A stretch of 64,000 bases of DNA from Anaerolineae bacterium (GCA_028277515.1 JANQGC010000369.1:21607-85606); one strand, 5' to 3'; numbered from the stretch's first letter, positions 1 to 10,073 are shown. The notes: generated from the sequence alone by a model not told the origin. Made by a program: numbers and translations.

Positions 1-1532
1 TTTTCGAGATCCCGCAGCCAATCATCACGCAGGCTACGCAGTTTATCCAACTGAGAATTTTCCGGCTTCAACCACAATTTACCCACATCACCTTGTATGG
101 CAATGGTCTGACCCGCTTCAACGCTCCACAAACCAGATCCCAATCCAACGATGGCTGGAATGCCGAGAGCACGAGCCAGGATTGCACTATGCGAAGTCGC
201 CCCACCTAACTCTGTACAGATCCCTATGACTTGCTGTGGGTTCAGACGCGCCGTGTCAGACGGAGAAAGATCTTCGGCCAATAAAATCACTGGTTGGTCA
301 AAATCAAGTATGGGCAGTTGAAGACCCATTAGTTCTCGCAATACACGGTTGCCTACATCCTCAATGTCGGCCGCTCGTCCCTGCATATAAGGGTCCTCAA
401 GCGCCCGGAAATGTGCTGCCGTTTCGGTAATCTCAAAATGCCAGGCGGCCTCGCCATTTATACAATCTTTGAATATCCTCTTTCTTACCGAATCCATTAA
501 ATGGGGATCCTGTAAAAACATGGCATGCGCTTGAAAAATTCCGGCTTCTTCATCTCCGATTTGTCTACGAGCCTGGTCTTGAAGGGTTTGCAGTTCTTGT
601 ATGGCCGCTTGAACAGCTTTTTGTAATCGTTCCCATTCCTCCTGGGCATTATCAACTTGCCGTTCCACAACCTCCGGGATTTGGGGTCGATAAAGGGCAG
701 CCTGGCCAATGGCCACTCCTGGGGAGGCAGCAATACCTCCCAGGACACCTTCTTCACTACTGTCTCCTTTTTTTACTTCAACGGCAGGGGGGGACTCCAG
801 CAACTCATCTTCGCCAAAATTATCCTCCACCAAAGCCCTAAGCTCAGCCAATACATCTACGGCATCTACCCCCGCTGCTGAAATCAGAATTTCTTCGCCC
901 TGGCGCACACCAAGCAACGCCACTTGATTGATGCTTTTTGCGTTCGCCGATTGACTGCCTTTACTGACCTGTACATCTGATTCAAACCGGTTGGCCGCCG
1001 CTACAAATTTTGCTGCCGGGCGGGCATGAAGGCCCAGCCGGTTTTTTATCGTTAATCGGATCACCTTCTGGCCAACTGATGGCTCAGTAGCTGCTTCCGG
1101 CTTGGATAGTTGAGCTTGCGCCCGATCCTGAAGCTGGTCAAGTTTCATGGCCAGCGCCCCTTCTGCTTCCTGCACCACCTGATCCAATGTTCCACCGACC
1201 ATGGATTGAACGGCAGCAGCAATGGCCCCTTCTACAAATGGCGCGGGGGAAAGAATCACATTGACTTGCTTTTGTGGATCGAGGAACTCCAAGGCAGTTT
1301 CGGCGCTGAGCAAGGCGCTGCCCAGATCCATTAGAACAACGACACCATCCTCGCTATAGACCGATTCGATGGCTTCATAAACCTTCATGGCATCCGTGCC
1401 AATCGGATTATCCGGATCGTCTATTCCACCGGCGACAGCCAATGCCACATTGCCCTGGGCCATTTGGCCGGCCAACTCTTTTATGCCTTGGGCAATCTTG
1501 GCGCTGTGCGAAACAAATACGATTCCTACCAT
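1..1532 (-). CDS. dhaM: PTS-dependent dihydroxyacetone kinase phosphotransferase subunit DhaM (3' end cut by window edge)
   Basis: Multidomain phosphocarrier that passes phosphate from PEP to the ADP bound by DhaL. The reading frame is open from the ATG (RBS-like AAGGTAAA just upstream) to the left edge, giving at least 510 residues. Three domains are visible. An EIIA-mannose-like DhaM domain occupies residues 1 to about 130, with His9 in VSHSAK. An HPr domain has His169 in GLHARPAAKF. An enzyme I N-terminal domain has His448 in GGATSHSAIL. The first two histidines sit at the positions known for E. coli DhaM. It is the last gene of the glp/dha run visible here, 61 bp after the methyltransferase gene. 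Whether a full enzyme I C-terminal PEP-binding domain follows cannot be seen, so a fused complete EI remains possible. Confidence 0.93.
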   Translation of the reverse strand, partial: MVGIVFVSHSAKIAQGIKELAGQMAQGNVALAVAGGIDDPDNPIGTDAMKVYEAIESVYSEDGVVVLMDLGSALLSAETALEFLDPQKQVNVILSPAPFVEGAIAAAVQSMVGGTLDQVVQEAEGALAMKLDQLQDRAQAQLSKPEAATEPSVGQKVIRLTIKNRLGLHARPAAKFVAAANRFESDVQVSKGSQSANAKSINQVALLGVRQGEEILISAAGVDAVDVLAELRALVEDNFGEDELLESPPAVEVKKGDSSEEGVLGGIAASPGVAIGQAALYRPQIPEVVERQVDNAQEEWERLQKAVQAAIQELQTLQDQARRQIGDEEAGIFQAHAMFLQDPHLMDSVRKRIFKDCINGEAAWHFEITETAAHFRALEDPYMQGRAADIEDVGNRVLRELMGLQLPILDFDQPVILLAEDLSPSDTARLNPQQVIGICTELGGATSHSAILARALGIPAIVGLGSGLWSVEAGQTIAIQGDVGKLWLKPENSQLDKLRSLRDDWLRDLE

Positions 1533-1593
1533 TTTACCTTGACCTTTTGCGGGCTTTGCTTTTCGGAAAGAAAAATAAAATATAAGTTGGGGA

Positions 1594-2181
1594 TTAGAGA
1601 AAATCGCCTGGTGGACATGCCGGGCATCCTTGCACCTGCCAAATCTTTCCCATCACCCGATCATTGATGGCTGCCGTATCTCCGGGAACAAAACCAGTTT
1701 GGCCACACCAACAAGCGTACCAACCCAACGATATGGTCTGGAATGGCTGCCTCGTCTCTCTTAAATCAATCACCTCAACATCCAAACCCCAGCGGGCGTT
1801 GGTTATCAATCTTTGACAGGAGACGGCCAAAAGTTTGCGCCAGTAATGGCCTACACGTTGGCAGTGGCGCATGAGCAGCACGGCCGTCGTAACATCGAAA
1901 GGAAAAGGAACCACACGCGCATCGCCGGCGAGCACATGGCAGTTTGCCGGCAGGTTAATTCCGTAATTGTCGAGCAAACTTTGCCGGCGTTCAATCGCCA
2001 CCACATGTTTGGCGCGGGCGGCGATCCGCCGGGCCAGGCGAAAATCACCGGCGCCGATCTCCAATACAATATCATCGGGCGAAATTTGCTGAAGAACGGC
2101 CACGTAGGTCGCTTCATCATATGGCGCCCACATCCCTTCCCAGTCAACAGTAGGAGCAGTATTTACCACCTTCAAAATCAC
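1594..2181 (-). CDS. Small class I SAM-dependent methyltransferase of unknown target, Cys-rich C-terminus
   Basis: A protein of about 195 residues with a Rossmann methyltransferase core. Motif I (VLEIGAGDFRLARR) lies at about residues 39-52, an acidic ribose-binding position follows in VVAIERR, and LAGDARVVPF fits motif II/III. The N-terminal half resembles rRNA adenine dimethylases, but the catalytic NPPY-type motif is absent. The C-terminal tail has a CxC pair (ACWCGQ) and a final CPACPPGDFL, which could bind a metal. The annotated start is GTG; no strong RBS decides between it and nearby alternatives. It lies between glpC and dhaM in the same direction, 42 bp after glpC, so it is probably cotranscribed, but a link to glycerol metabolism is not evident. 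Confidence 0.7.
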   Translation of the reverse strand: MILKVVNTAPTVDWEGMWAPYDEATYVAVLQQISPDDIVLEIGAGDFRLARRIAARAKHVVAIERRQSLLDNYGINLPANCHVLAGDARVVPFPFDVTTAVLLMRHCQRVGHYWRKLLAVSCQRLITNARWGLDVEVIDLRETRQPFQTISLGWYACWCGQTGFVPGDTAAINDRVMGKIWQVQGCPACPPGDFL

Positions 2182-2223
2182 CCGCGTTCGTTGCCAACCA
2201 AGATTTGATCAGCCGGCCCAACG

Positions 2224-3492
2224 CTATTCATTCAATAGCTTTCGTTTTTCAAAATCGTATAAACCATAGGCGGCAGCTAAAAACTCAATCGGATGGCGGG
2301 ATGGCAAATCTGTCCCTCGTTCGATCTGCCACCGGCAGGTCTCCGTATCGCACGCCGTCATTTCTACTTCTGGGCCTTGCTCTTTTACAAAAGCGAACAA
2401 CTCCTGGCCGACAGCCATAGCAATCTCATGTTTTTCTACTTTGTACCCATAAGTACCGGCGCTGCCACAGCAGCGGGCATGACTTTCCCGGATGTCAAGC
2501 CCCGGGATCAGAGACAAAATGTCCAGGGCTGGTTTGCCTACAAGATGCGCTCGATATTGGCAGGGAGCGTGGTAAGGCAGCACCATCTCCAAATGCTGAA
2601 AGTCGGTCTTGAGTTTGCCCTCGTCATGCAGTTCGCGCAGCCACTCAAAAATATCCCAGACCGCATGGGATAGAGCATGGGCCGCCGCTTCATGCCGGTC
2701 GAGCAGTTCCGGCGCTTCATCCTTTAAAGTTAGCGTACAGCTTGGGGTTGTACCCACAACCGGCAGACCTTTGCGCACCGCACCGGACAACTTACGTATA
2801 TTGTTATCGAAATACGTTTCAGCAGCATCAAACTCGCCATTGCTCAACATGGGCAAGCCACAGCAGTTTTGGTCGGGGACAATGACCTCAAATCCGTTAT
2901 GCTCAAAGACAGCCACCGCAGCCTGGCCAACGAACGGCTCATAATGCATCGTGGCACAGCCATGAAAGTAAACCACTTTGTTTTCCGATTTCAGTCGCTT
3001 ATCGGCCGATTTTTTGAACCATTTGGCGAATGTACCGCTGTTGCTCCAACGAGGCAGAGGCGCATCCCTGGAAACGCCAAACAACTTCTCGGCGACAGTC
3101 GCGCTTAAAGAGTTATGCGCGGCAAGGTTGGTCAATTGCGGGAAGATATTGCCCACCTTGCCTAATAATTCGTTGCGGCCGAGCAGTTTATTTCGCAAAG
3201 GCAGGCCATTTTCGGCTACCATTTGCGCCCGTGCCCTTGCATTCATCTCCGCGATCTTCACCCCACTGGGACATACTTCATTACAAACGCGACATCCGGA
3301 ACAGTAATCTACGGAGTGGTCGGGCGAATATGGCTGCCCTTTCTCACGAAAACGCTGTGCCTGGGGTCCGACATATTTCGGTCCTGGGAAAAGGTCGGTG
3401 ACCGCCGCCACCGGGCAATAGCTAGTACAGATATTGCATTTGATACATTCGTCTAATGTAGGTCCAACAGAGAGCCATGATTCCGTATGCAT
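2224..3492 (-). CDS. glpC: Anaerobic glycerol-3-phosphate dehydrogenase subunit C (GlpC)
   Basis: Iron-sulfur subunit that anchors GlpAB to the membrane and hands electrons to the quinone pool. Two ferredoxin-type 4Fe-4S motifs are at Cys16/19/22/26 and Cys64/67/70/74. Two CCG (heterodisulfide-reductase-like) signatures follow, NCCGLPMLS and RCCGSAGTYG. At 422 residues the length fits the family. A clear RBS (GGAGG) precedes the ATG. It follows glpB by 11 bp, so the three subunits are translated as one operon. The membrane-anchoring role is family knowledge; no long hydrophobic segments are seen here. Confidence 0.95.
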   Translation of the reverse strand: MHTESWLSVGPTLDECIKCNICTSYCPVAAVTDLFPGPKYVGPQAQRFREKGQPYSPDHSVDYCSGCRVCNEVCPSGVKIAEMNARARAQMVAENGLPLRNKLLGRNELLGKVGNIFPQLTNLAAHNSLSATVAEKLFGVSRDAPLPRWSNSGTFAKWFKKSADKRLKSENKVVYFHGCATMHYEPFVGQAAVAVFEHNGFEVIVPDQNCCGLPMLSNGEFDAAETYFDNNIRKLSGAVRKGLPVVGTTPSCTLTLKDEAPELLDRHEAAAHALSHAVWDIFEWLRELHDEGKLKTDFQHLEMVLPYHAPCQYRAHLVGKPALDILSLIPGLDIRESHARCCGSAGTYGYKVEKHEIAMAVGQELFAFVKEQGPEVEMTACDTETCRWQIERGTDLPSRHPIEFLAAAYGLYDFEKRKLLNE

Positions 3493-3503
3493 CGTTCCTC
3501 CGA

Positions 3504-4787
3504 CTAACTTTCAGCAATTTTTTGGCCGGCGGCCATACCGGTGACAATGGCGATTCCCTCAACGCTGCGTTCTAATATGGGATCTGTTCCGGCTAGCAGT
3601 TGTCCCGCGGCCCAAAGGTTATGATAAAGTATTTCACCTGAATTTGATACGGGTTGAAATTGTTCGTTCACAAGGACACCGCCGGTATACACCGGATGTC
3701 CGGCCGGACTCAGAAATCCGCTTTCAAACCATTGGCTGCGCTCTTGAGGAATGGTCAAGGGTAAATCCAGGATCGTTTCCCAGATACGGCCGTCCTGATC
3801 GCTGTTGAACCCGCCGCCCAATATGCCTCCTGTGGCCAGTAGATAATGTTTAGCGCGATGTTTCAATGGCCGGGCCGTCGTCTTGCTTTCCAAGAAATTG
3901 ACATGACCGGCCGCTCCATTCTGCTTCGCCGTATACTGTCCGCTGGTCACCTCCATCGCGGTTTCCAGGCGAACCCCCATCCGGCGCAGCTGATGCTGCA
4001 AGGCATTCAACAAGCGAATGCCGGGAACGCTGGGGGGCAGCGTTGGAATTTCAAAAATGGACGCTTCACATATCTCTTGCAGCCTGGCAATTAATTGGGC
4101 GTGTTTATGCAAGCCAAGAACGGCCGGCAAAGCAATACGTTCTCCTTCTTGTACCAGATTGCGCAATTCTTTGCCTAATTGGGACCAGTGGCTTTCATCG
4201 TCCAACCCTTCTGCGATCTGCACAGTGTTAAAATCTCGCCTATCCGTTAACACACGCAAAGGCAACAATGCTGCACGGGCTTGATAACCAAGTTTAGATA
4301 GATTTTCGGCAATAAGTAGGGGATAAAAATCGCGCATTCCTTGAAAACCAACGACAAGAATCGGATCATCGCGGCTTAAATCGCCCTCTATTTGCCCTTC
4401 AGGGGCCAGGTATGTAGGACGTGGAGCGCCTGCCGGAGAAGGGAGCAGCGTATTCTCTCCCGCATCTCCCGTACCGGCATATGGCAAACCAACCGAATCA
4501 ACCAGGTCAACAAAGCGCGCCAGGTATTGAGAAATCTGTTCTTTTTCCAATAAAGCATAAGGATGCTCGGGATTGTTTTCAATCAGTTGATCGAGGGCGT
4601 CAAAAGGGTGCTGGATAGCTTGAGCCTCGGCTGCGGATATATAACCTAAGAAATCGACCGTACCGGCGCTCCAATGATTAGCCCCAAGCCCCTTATTGAT
4701 GATTTTCACCTTCATTCCGGCCTGGGCTGCCGAATAGGCGGCCATCAAACCGCTCAGCCCAGCCCCAACCACTACCAGGTCAAGCAT
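3504..4787 (-). CDS. glpB: Anaerobic glycerol-3-phosphate dehydrogenase subunit B (GlpB)
   Basis: Flavin-type subunit of the GlpABC complex that oxidises sn-glycerol-3-phosphate to DHAP. The N-terminal dinucleotide-binding motif VVVGAGLSGLMAA covers residues 5-17. The family-typical segment after it (NKGLGANHWSAGTVDFLGY) and the C-terminal ATGGILGGGF and AAGQLLAGTDP blocks match GlpB. At 427 residues it has the usual length. RBS GAGGTG precedes the ATG. It sits between glpA and glpC, as in classical glpABC operons. Confidence 0.94.
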   Translation of the reverse strand: MLDLVVVGAGLSGLMAAYSAAQAGMKVKIINKGLGANHWSAGTVDFLGYISAAEAQAIQHPFDALDQLIENNPEHPYALLEKEQISQYLARFVDLVDSVGLPYAGTGDAGENTLLPSPAGAPRPTYLAPEGQIEGDLSRDDPILVVGFQGMRDFYPLLIAENLSKLGYQARAALLPLRVLTDRRDFNTVQIAEGLDDESHWSQLGKELRNLVQEGERIALPAVLGLHKHAQLIARLQEICEASIFEIPTLPPSVPGIRLLNALQHQLRRMGVRLETAMEVTSGQYTAKQNGAAGHVNFLESKTTARPLKHRAKHYLLATGGILGGGFNSDQDGRIWETILDLPLTIPQERSQWFESGFLSPAGHPVYTGGVLVNEQFQPVSNSGEILYHNLWAAGQLLAGTDPILERSVEGIAIVTGMAAGQKIAES

Positions 4788-4841
4788 GGTTACACCTCAT
4801 ATTGTTTTTCATTCCAGTGACCCTTTGTCCCATCATCATCT

Positions 4842-6620
4842 TTATTTATGTTCCGGCTCTGGTACGAAAGGTCCAGGCGTGGTATCGAAACGATAAAATT
4901 CAGTCACCGGGCTGTTGAGTTCAGAATCCGGCAAATGGTCAGCGTTCAGCAAGCTCATATAAATGAACTGAGTCAAACGCTGTTGCTTCAACTGTTGCCC
5001 CCATAGAATTGGAGCCAACCCCTTCCATCGTTCCTGCAAGAAATCTTGCATCAATAAATTGGGATTAAGTAATTCTTTCGACCTTTCATTGCCATTTTCC
5101 GCCTGCCGCTCCTGGCTGCTATGGCCTTCTAAATTATGGGCAGGGGATTGCAAGTAAGCGGTATTCCATTGTGCTGATGCCCCGGCAGAATCACGCATAT
5201 CTGCCTGCCATCCGGCATGAAATAATTCATGCAGAATGCCCACAGCTCTGTAAGTGCAAAATCCACCCTGGCAAGGTCCCATGCCAAGCCGAACATCACG
5301 ACGCAAATCATCCAGGGTAATGGTCGGGTTTTGTTGCGCCGCGTTTTCCAACATGGAGCGCGTGACTAATTCACATTCACACACCAAATCGCCCTGCAAA
5401 TTTTTTTCTTCAATTTCTTTCAACCGGTGTCCAACCCAATAATGCCCCTGGTCAACCCCAGGCACTGGCGTCTCGGCCGTCAAGCAGGGTCGTTCTGTCC
5501 CCAGCTTTTCACATACTTTATCTACAGTTGCTTCGGCCATCAGCCGGAAGGTTGTCCATTTACCACCGGTGATACTCAAGAAACCATCAATACCCTCACG
5601 TTCCGAGTGGTCTAATAACGCCAATTTCCGGGTCACATCACGGCCGCCGGCCCCTTCATACGTTTCCTGAAATAAAGGTCGTACGCCGGCCCATGCCCGC
5701 AGCACACGAGCATCTTTAAATCCGGGAACCATTTTCTCCCCTTCATCCATCATCTTTTTGACTTCCCAGGGTTCAATGCGTAGATGATCGGGATCGGTAA
5801 CGTTAATTGAGGTTGTGCCGATGACACAAACGGTGTGGCTGGGGACCAGGATATCGCCATCCGAGGGCATTTTACAGCGGTTGATGACGGTATTGACCAA
5901 ACGGTGAGCCATCGCCACCATTGTTCCCTTGGCAGGCATAATCAGGACATCAGCGCCGGCCATCTCGGCCACAACTCCCGTCCAGGCTCCAGCGGCGTTG
6001 ACCACGATATCAGCAAATATCTCGGTATCTTCGCCCGTGGCCGCATTATGCACTTTCGCCCCTACAACCCGGCGGTCCCCTTCTCCACCTTCCACAATGA
6101 GTCCGGCCACTTCATGGTAAGTAAGGATTTGAGCGCCCTTTTGGCGTGCGGCTTGAACGGTGGAATGGGCCGCTAAAAAGCTGTCTGCGCTGCCGTCAGG
6201 GACTTCAAATACCCGGCTGATGCGCGGGTTGAGCAGCGGCTCGCGGCGCAGCGCTTCCGCTATGGGGATATCCTGGCAGGGAATGCCGACCGCAGCGCAT
6301 CCCGCTTTGAATTTAGCGGGGAATTCTCCCTCATCCTCCGGAATGACGATGAAAAAACCGCTCGTATCTTCAATACAATGGGCATGGGTTTTGCGCAGAA
6401 TTTGGTTCTCGGCGATACATTCAGCGGCGCCGTGTGGATCTTTGACGGCGTACCGGCCACCGCTGTGTAGCAATCCATGATAGCGGCCAGTTGTCCCGTG
6501 AGTTAAATCGCGCCGTTCAACCAGAACAACCTTAAACCCGCGTAATGCAGCATCCCAGGCAACGCCCGTACCGGTCGCACCGCCGCCAATGACCAAGACC
6601 TCTGTTTGAATTTTGTGCAT
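4842..6620 (-). CDS. glpA: Anaerobic glycerol-3-phosphate dehydrogenase subunit A (GlpA)
   Basis: Catalytic FAD subunit of the anaerobic G3P dehydrogenase. The FAD-binding GGGATGTG motif is at about residues 13-20, followed by the family block TTGRYHGLLHSGGRYA. A BFD-like 2Fe-2S domain is recognisable in the second half from VCECEL and GPCQGGFC. At 592 residues it is slightly longer than E. coli GlpA and ends in a short Pro/Glu-rich tail. RBS GAGGGTT precedes the ATG. The 119-bp gap to glpK holds a 12-bp-stem hairpin, so expression may be stepped down or separately initiated here. Electrons probably go to menaquinone, which is an inference from the complex type. Confidence 0.96.
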   Translation of the reverse strand: MHKIQTEVLVIGGGATGTGVAWDAALRGFKVVLVERRDLTHGTTGRYHGLLHSGGRYAVKDPHGAAECIAENQILRKTHAHCIEDTSGFFIVIPEDEGEFPAKFKAGCAAVGIPCQDIPIAEALRREPLLNPRISRVFEVPDGSADSFLAAHSTVQAARQKGAQILTYHEVAGLIVEGGEGDRRVVGAKVHNAATGEDTEIFADIVVNAAGAWTGVVAEMAGADVLIMPAKGTMVAMAHRLVNTVINRCKMPSDGDILVPSHTVCVIGTTSINVTDPDHLRIEPWEVKKMMDEGEKMVPGFKDARVLRAWAGVRPLFQETYEGAGGRDVTRKLALLDHSEREGIDGFLSITGGKWTTFRLMAEATVDKVCEKLGTERPCLTAETPVPGVDQGHYWVGHRLKEIEEKNLQGDLVCECELVTRSMLENAAQQNPTITLDDLRRDVRLGMGPCQGGFCTYRAVGILHELFHAGWQADMRDSAGASAQWNTAYLQSPAHNLEGHSSQERQAENGNERSKELLNPNLLMQDFLQERWKGLAPILWGQQLKQQRLTQFIYMSLLNADHLPDSELNSPVTEFYRFDTTPGPFVPEPEHK

Positions 6621-6663
6621 ATAACCCTCACTTAATCAGTGATTGCAAATCCCTTACACCAAA

Positions 6664-6697
6664 CCGCCGACCGCCTGCTCTTTAAGGCGATCGGCGG
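6664..6697 (-). terminator. Intercistronic hairpin between glpK and glpA
   Basis: Arms CCGCCGACCGCC (6664-6675) and GGCGATCGGCGG (6686-6697) pair over 12 bp with one mismatch, around a 10-nt loop. On the minus-strand transcript only a short TTT follows, so it is a weak terminator, attenuator or mRNA-stabilising hairpin rather than a definite stop. Confidence 0.55.
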
Positions 6698-6739
6698 CAC
6701 CTATAATTCTAAATCCCTAATTTCCTTCTGTTAAAAGTA

Positions 6740-8245
6740 TTAATCTTCCTCCACCCAATCAAAGGTCCTGGTCACAGCTTTCTTCCACTCAGCATACAGT
6801 TCAGTGCTGGCATTGCTATCCGGGTCGGGTTCCCAGGTTTTGTCCATACCCCAATTCTTGCGCATATCATCCGTGTTTTTCCAGAACCCAACGGCTAACC
6901 CTGCCGCGTAAGCCGCACCAAGCGCCGTTGTTTCCGCAACCTTGGGACGCACGACCGGTACATCAAGCACATCAGCCTGGAACTCCATCAGCAATTCATT
7001 GAAGACCATGCCGCCATCAACCTTAAGAGCCGTAAGTTCAACACCGGAATCTTTATTCATCGCATCCAACACTTCCCTGGTCTGGTAAGCGGTCGCTTCC
7101 AAAGTTGCCCGGGCGAAATGACCCTTGTTGACGTATCGGGTCATGCCGACAATGGCACCTCGAGCATCTGAACGCCAGTAGGGGGCGAAAAGTCCGGAGA
7201 AGGCCGGTACAAAGTAAATGCCGCCATTGTCATCAACGGTCTTGGCCAAATCCTCCACTTCCGGCGCTGATTGAATAAGATTCAAATTGTCGCGCAGCCA
7301 CTGGACGAGCGCTCCGGTGATTGCGATTGATCCTTCCAGGGCATAAACGGCTGGCTTGTCGCCAAACTTATAGCAAAGCGTGGTTAACAACCCGCTTTCA
7401 GACGGCACAATCTTTTCGCCGGTGTTCATGATCATGAAGCAGCCGGTCCCGTATGTATTTTTGGCTTCTCCGGGGCTGAAGCAAGCCTGGCCTACGGTAG
7501 CTGCTTGCTGATCGCCGAGATCGCCGCATACGGGGATTTCGCCGCCAAATGGACCATCGGCCGCGGTGCTGCCCCAGGTGTCGGGATCGCTGGAGGGCAC
7601 AATCTTGGGCAGCATCTGCCTGGGAATGCCCATGATGCTTAGAATCTCATCATCCCAATCCAGGGTTTTTAGATCCATGAGCATGGTGCGGCTGGCATTC
7701 GTCACATCGGTCACGTGAGAACCTCCGGTGAGATTCCAGATCACCCAGGTGTCAATATTGCCGAAGATGGCATCCCCTCTTTGCGCCGCTTCGCGAAGCC
7801 CATCAACATTATCCAGCATCCATTTTACTTTGGGACCGGAGAAGTAGGTGGCCAAAGGAAGGCCGACCTTTTCGCGAAAACGATCCTGGCCACCATCTTT
7901 AGCCAGGGCGTTGCAAATTTTGTCTGTTCGCGTATCCTGCCAGACGATGGCATTGTGATACGGTTTGCCTGTATTTTTATCCCAAACAACTGTCGTCTCA
8001 CGTTGATTGGTGATACCGACGGCAGCGATATCGGAAGCTGTCGCCCCTGCCTTTTCCATCGCTCCTTTGATAACGTCTTGGGTTCGATCCCAAATCTCTA
8101 TGGGATCATGTTCCACCCATCCCGCTTTGGGATAAATTTGTTCATGTTCTAATTGATGCACGCCAACCGGTTCGCCGGCGTGATTAAAAATCATACATCG
8201 TGTGCTTGTTGTACCTTGATCGACTGCTGCTACATATTTTGCCAT
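6740..8245 (-). CDS. glpK: Glycerol kinase
   Basis: FGGY-family kinase converting glycerol and ATP to sn-glycerol-3-phosphate. Full length at 501 residues. The N-terminal phosphate-binding DQGTTSTR is at residues 9-16, QRETTVVW fits the substrate region, and the C-terminal block [20 protein letters not shown] matches the FGGY signature. A strong RBS (AAAGGAG) lies 8 bp before the ATG. It is flanked by hairpins on both sides, between dhaL and glpA. Together with glpF and glpABC it gives a complete route from glycerol to DHAP. Confidence 0.98.
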   Translation of the reverse strand: MAKYVAAVDQGTTSTRCMIFNHAGEPVGVHQLEHEQIYPKAGWVEHDPIEIWDRTQDVIKGAMEKAGATASDIAAVGITNQRETTVVWDKNTGKPYHNAIVWQDTRTDKICNALAKDGGQDRFREKVGLPLATYFSGPKVKWMLDNVDGLREAAQRGDAIFGNIDTWVIWNLTGGSHVTDVTNASRTMLMDLKTLDWDDEILSIMGIPRQMLPKIVPSSDPDTWGSTAADGPFGGEIPVCGDLGDQQAATVGQACFSPGEAKNTYGTGCFMIMNTGEKIVPSESGLLTTLCYKFGDKPAVYALEGSIAITGALVQWLRDNLNLIQSAPEVEDLAKTVDDNGGIYFVPAFSGLFAPYWRSDARGAIVGMTRYVNKGHFARATLEATAYQTREVLDAMNKDSGVELTALKVDGGMVFNELLMEFQADVLDVPVVRPKVAETTALGAAYAAGLAVGFWKNTDDMRKNWGMDKTWEPDPDSNASTELYAEWKKAVTRTFDWVEED

Positions 8246-8277
8246 TTTATGTTAGCTCCTTTTTATGGAAAATGTGG

Positions 8278-8297
8278 AGCGGGCGTTGCCGCCCGCT
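8278..8297. repeat. GC-rich hairpin between dhaL and glpK
   Basis: A perfect 8-bp stem (AGCGGGCG / CGCCCGCT) with a 4-nt loop. The T-run lies on the plus-strand side, so on the operon's own minus-strand transcript it is not a classic terminator. It may act as an RNA-processing or stability element. Confidence 0.5.
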
Positions 8298-8303
8298 TTT
8301 CCG

Positions 8304-8939
8304 TTAATCAGATTCAATTGACTCCAACAGCGCATTTAAGATGAGATAAGATGAAGTGGCGCCCGGATCTTGATGGCCAATACTGCGCTCACCAAGATAG
8401 CTGGCCCGCCCTTTTCGAGCCTGTAAAGGAATGGTATCTTTCATTCCTTGCTCTCCAGCGGCCACGGCCGCGCGCATCGCCACCACTATATCATCGTTTT
8501 CACTCAGAGCCGCATTTAGAGCTTCAAGAGCGGGTGCCCAGGTATCAAACATCGTCTTATCATTGCGTTCGGCCCGGCCACGCTGCACAATACCATCTAC
8601 ACCCGCTTGCAACATCGCGCTAAATTCTTCGCTGTCCAGTTCCTCTCTGGCAGCCACAGCCATGCCGCTGCGCAAATAAAAAGTGCCATAAAGTGGTCCC
8701 GAAGCACCTCCAACACTGGAAATCAGGGTCATCCCAACCGTTTTGAGGATATTGCCAATATCCTTATCAGCGACACTAGGCAGCTTCTCCATCACTTTGC
8801 GGAACCCCCGATCCATGTTAATGCCGTGGTCGGCATCACCAATGGCCGAGTCTAATTCAGTTAAATATTCTTTGTTCTCTTTGAGAACACCGGCCGTTTT
8901 CTCCAGCCAAAGAACAATTTGGTCTCTTTTTACACTCAT
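8304..8939 (-). CDS. dhaL: Dihydroxyacetone kinase ADP-binding subunit DhaL
   Basis: Subunit carrying a tightly bound ADP that is rephosphorylated by DhaM and passes phosphate to DHA on DhaK. The Mg-nucleotide aspartates are visible as Asp30, Asp35 and Asp37 in LDSAIGDADHG. SSVGGASGPLYGTFYLR and the C-terminal RASYLGERSIGHQDPGA are family blocks. At 211 residues it has the standard length. It is encoded just after dhaK with a 13-bp-stem hairpin in the gap. The PTS-type assignment follows from the separate DhaK, DhaL and DhaM genes. Confidence 0.97.
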   Translation of the reverse strand: MSVKRDQIVLWLEKTAGVLKENKEYLTELDSAIGDADHGINMDRGFRKVMEKLPSVADKDIGNILKTVGMTLISSVGGASGPLYGTFYLRSGMAVAAREELDSEEFSAMLQAGVDGIVQRGRAERNDKTMFDTWAPALEALNAALSENDDIVVAMRAAVAAGEQGMKDTIPLQARKGRASYLGERSIGHQDPGATSSYLILNALLESIESD

Positions 8940-8959
8940 AATGATCGGCTCTCAATTAA

Positions 8960-8992
8960 AATAGCCGGCATATGGTTACTATGCCGGCTATT
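8960..8992 (-). terminator. Perfect 13-bp-stem hairpin between dhaK and dhaL
   Basis: AATAGCCGGCATA (8960-8972) and TATGCCGGCTATT (8980-8992) are exact inverse complements around a 7-nt loop. On the minus-strand transcript the stem runs into TTTTAATT, which resembles an intrinsic terminator. Since dhaL follows directly, partial termination or mRNA end protection is more likely than a full stop. Confidence 0.65.
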
Positions 8993-8999
8993 CATTCCA

Positions 9000-10073
9000 T
9001 TACACACCCCAGCGTAAGCCTGGGGTATTGACCGGATCATCCCAGAATTTCAGGATCTCCTCATCTGCTTTAAGTAATGTAATCGACATCCCCTGCATTT
9101 CCAAAGAGGTGATGTAGGGGCCAATTAAATTCCTGGCGATGGTAATGCCACGCGCGTCACAAATTTCTTTCAATTTACGATAAACGGCGTAAAGTTCAGA
9201 TACAGGTGTGCCACCCATGCTGTTGACAAAAGCAATCACCTGGTCACCTTCAGCAAAGGGTTCATCGGTCAGTTCCTTTTCTTCCCACACGTCATTCTCG
9301 CGATCCCATTCACGGACGGTGCGTGAGTAGGCGGCATCATCCAGGATCTCGTCAGCCATCATTTGGGTGACTTCATCGGCCGTCACCATATCCATGCGCT
9401 TTTGGCCCGGCTCGCCATGAATGCCGATGCCAATTTCCATTTCATTGTCACCGAGTTCAAACGTGGGTTTGCCGGCAGCCGGAACCGTGCAGGAGGTGAT
9501 AGCCATGCCCATTGAGCGGCCGTTTTGGTTTACCTTACGGCACAAGTCGGCACATTGATCCAGATCATATCCGGCTTCAGCGGCCGCCCCAACGATCTTC
9601 TCGGCCAAAACAGTCGTTCCGACACCGCGACGCCCGGCCGTATAAAGACTATCCTTCACTGCGACATCATCATCAATCAGGATGCTTTGTACCTTCATGC
9701 CGTCAGCATGGGCGAGCTCGGCGGCCGTCTCGAAGTTTAAGACGTCACCGGTATAGTTCTTAACGATAAAGAGAACGCCGGCTCCGCCGTCAACAACCTT
9801 GGCTGCCTCATACATCTGATCCGGGGTCGGCGAGGTAAATACTTCACCTGGGCAAGCCCCGTCAAGCATGCCCATACCCACGAAACCACCATGCATCGGT
9901 TCATGTCCACTGCCACCACCGGAGACAAGCGCCACCTTACCCTCAACAGGGGCATCGGCGCGGTACACATAGTAAGGCTCAAAATTAACTTTCAGAGCAT
10001 CCGGGTGAGCCACAGCCATCCCCTGGAGCTGCTCTTTAACGACATCGTCAACATCATTAATCAGTTTTTTCAT
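9000..10073 (-). CDS. dhaK: Dihydroxyacetone kinase substrate-binding subunit DhaK
   Basis: Binds dihydroxyacetone covalently through a histidine (hemiaminal) and receives phosphate from Dha[22 protein letters not shown] is the family signature near residue 50, and the DHA-binding His is in GIGIHGEPG at about residue 218. Length 357 matches E. coli DhaK (356). RBS AGGCG lies upstream of the ATG. No glycerol dehydrogenase gene is present in the window, so the DHA may come from outside the cell or from an enzyme encoded elsewhere. The 260-bp gap to glpF contains a MITE-like element. Confidence 0.97.
   Translation of the reverse strand: MKKLINDVDDVVKEQLQGMAVAHPDALKVNFEPYYVYRADAPVEGKVALVSGGGSGHEPMHGGFVGMGMLDGACPGEVFTSPTPDQMYEAAKVVDGGAGVLFIVKNYTGDVLNFETAAELAHADGMKVQSILIDDDVAVKDSLYTAGRRGVGTTVLAEKIVGAAAEAGYDLDQCADLCRKVNQNGRSMGMAITSCTVPAAGKPTFELGDNEMEIGIGIHGEPGQKRMDMVTADEVTQMMADEILDDAAYSRTVREWDRENDVWEEKELTDEPFAEGDQVIAFVNSMGGTPVSELYAVYRKLKEICDARGITIARNLIGPYITSLEMQGMSITLLKADEEILKFWDDPVNTPGLRWGV

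Noticed and set aside
9512..9763. Plus-strand open frames opposite dhaK
   Set aside because: They have no RBS or family motifs and lie fully antisense to a strongly conserved gene. Codon pattern shadows explain them.
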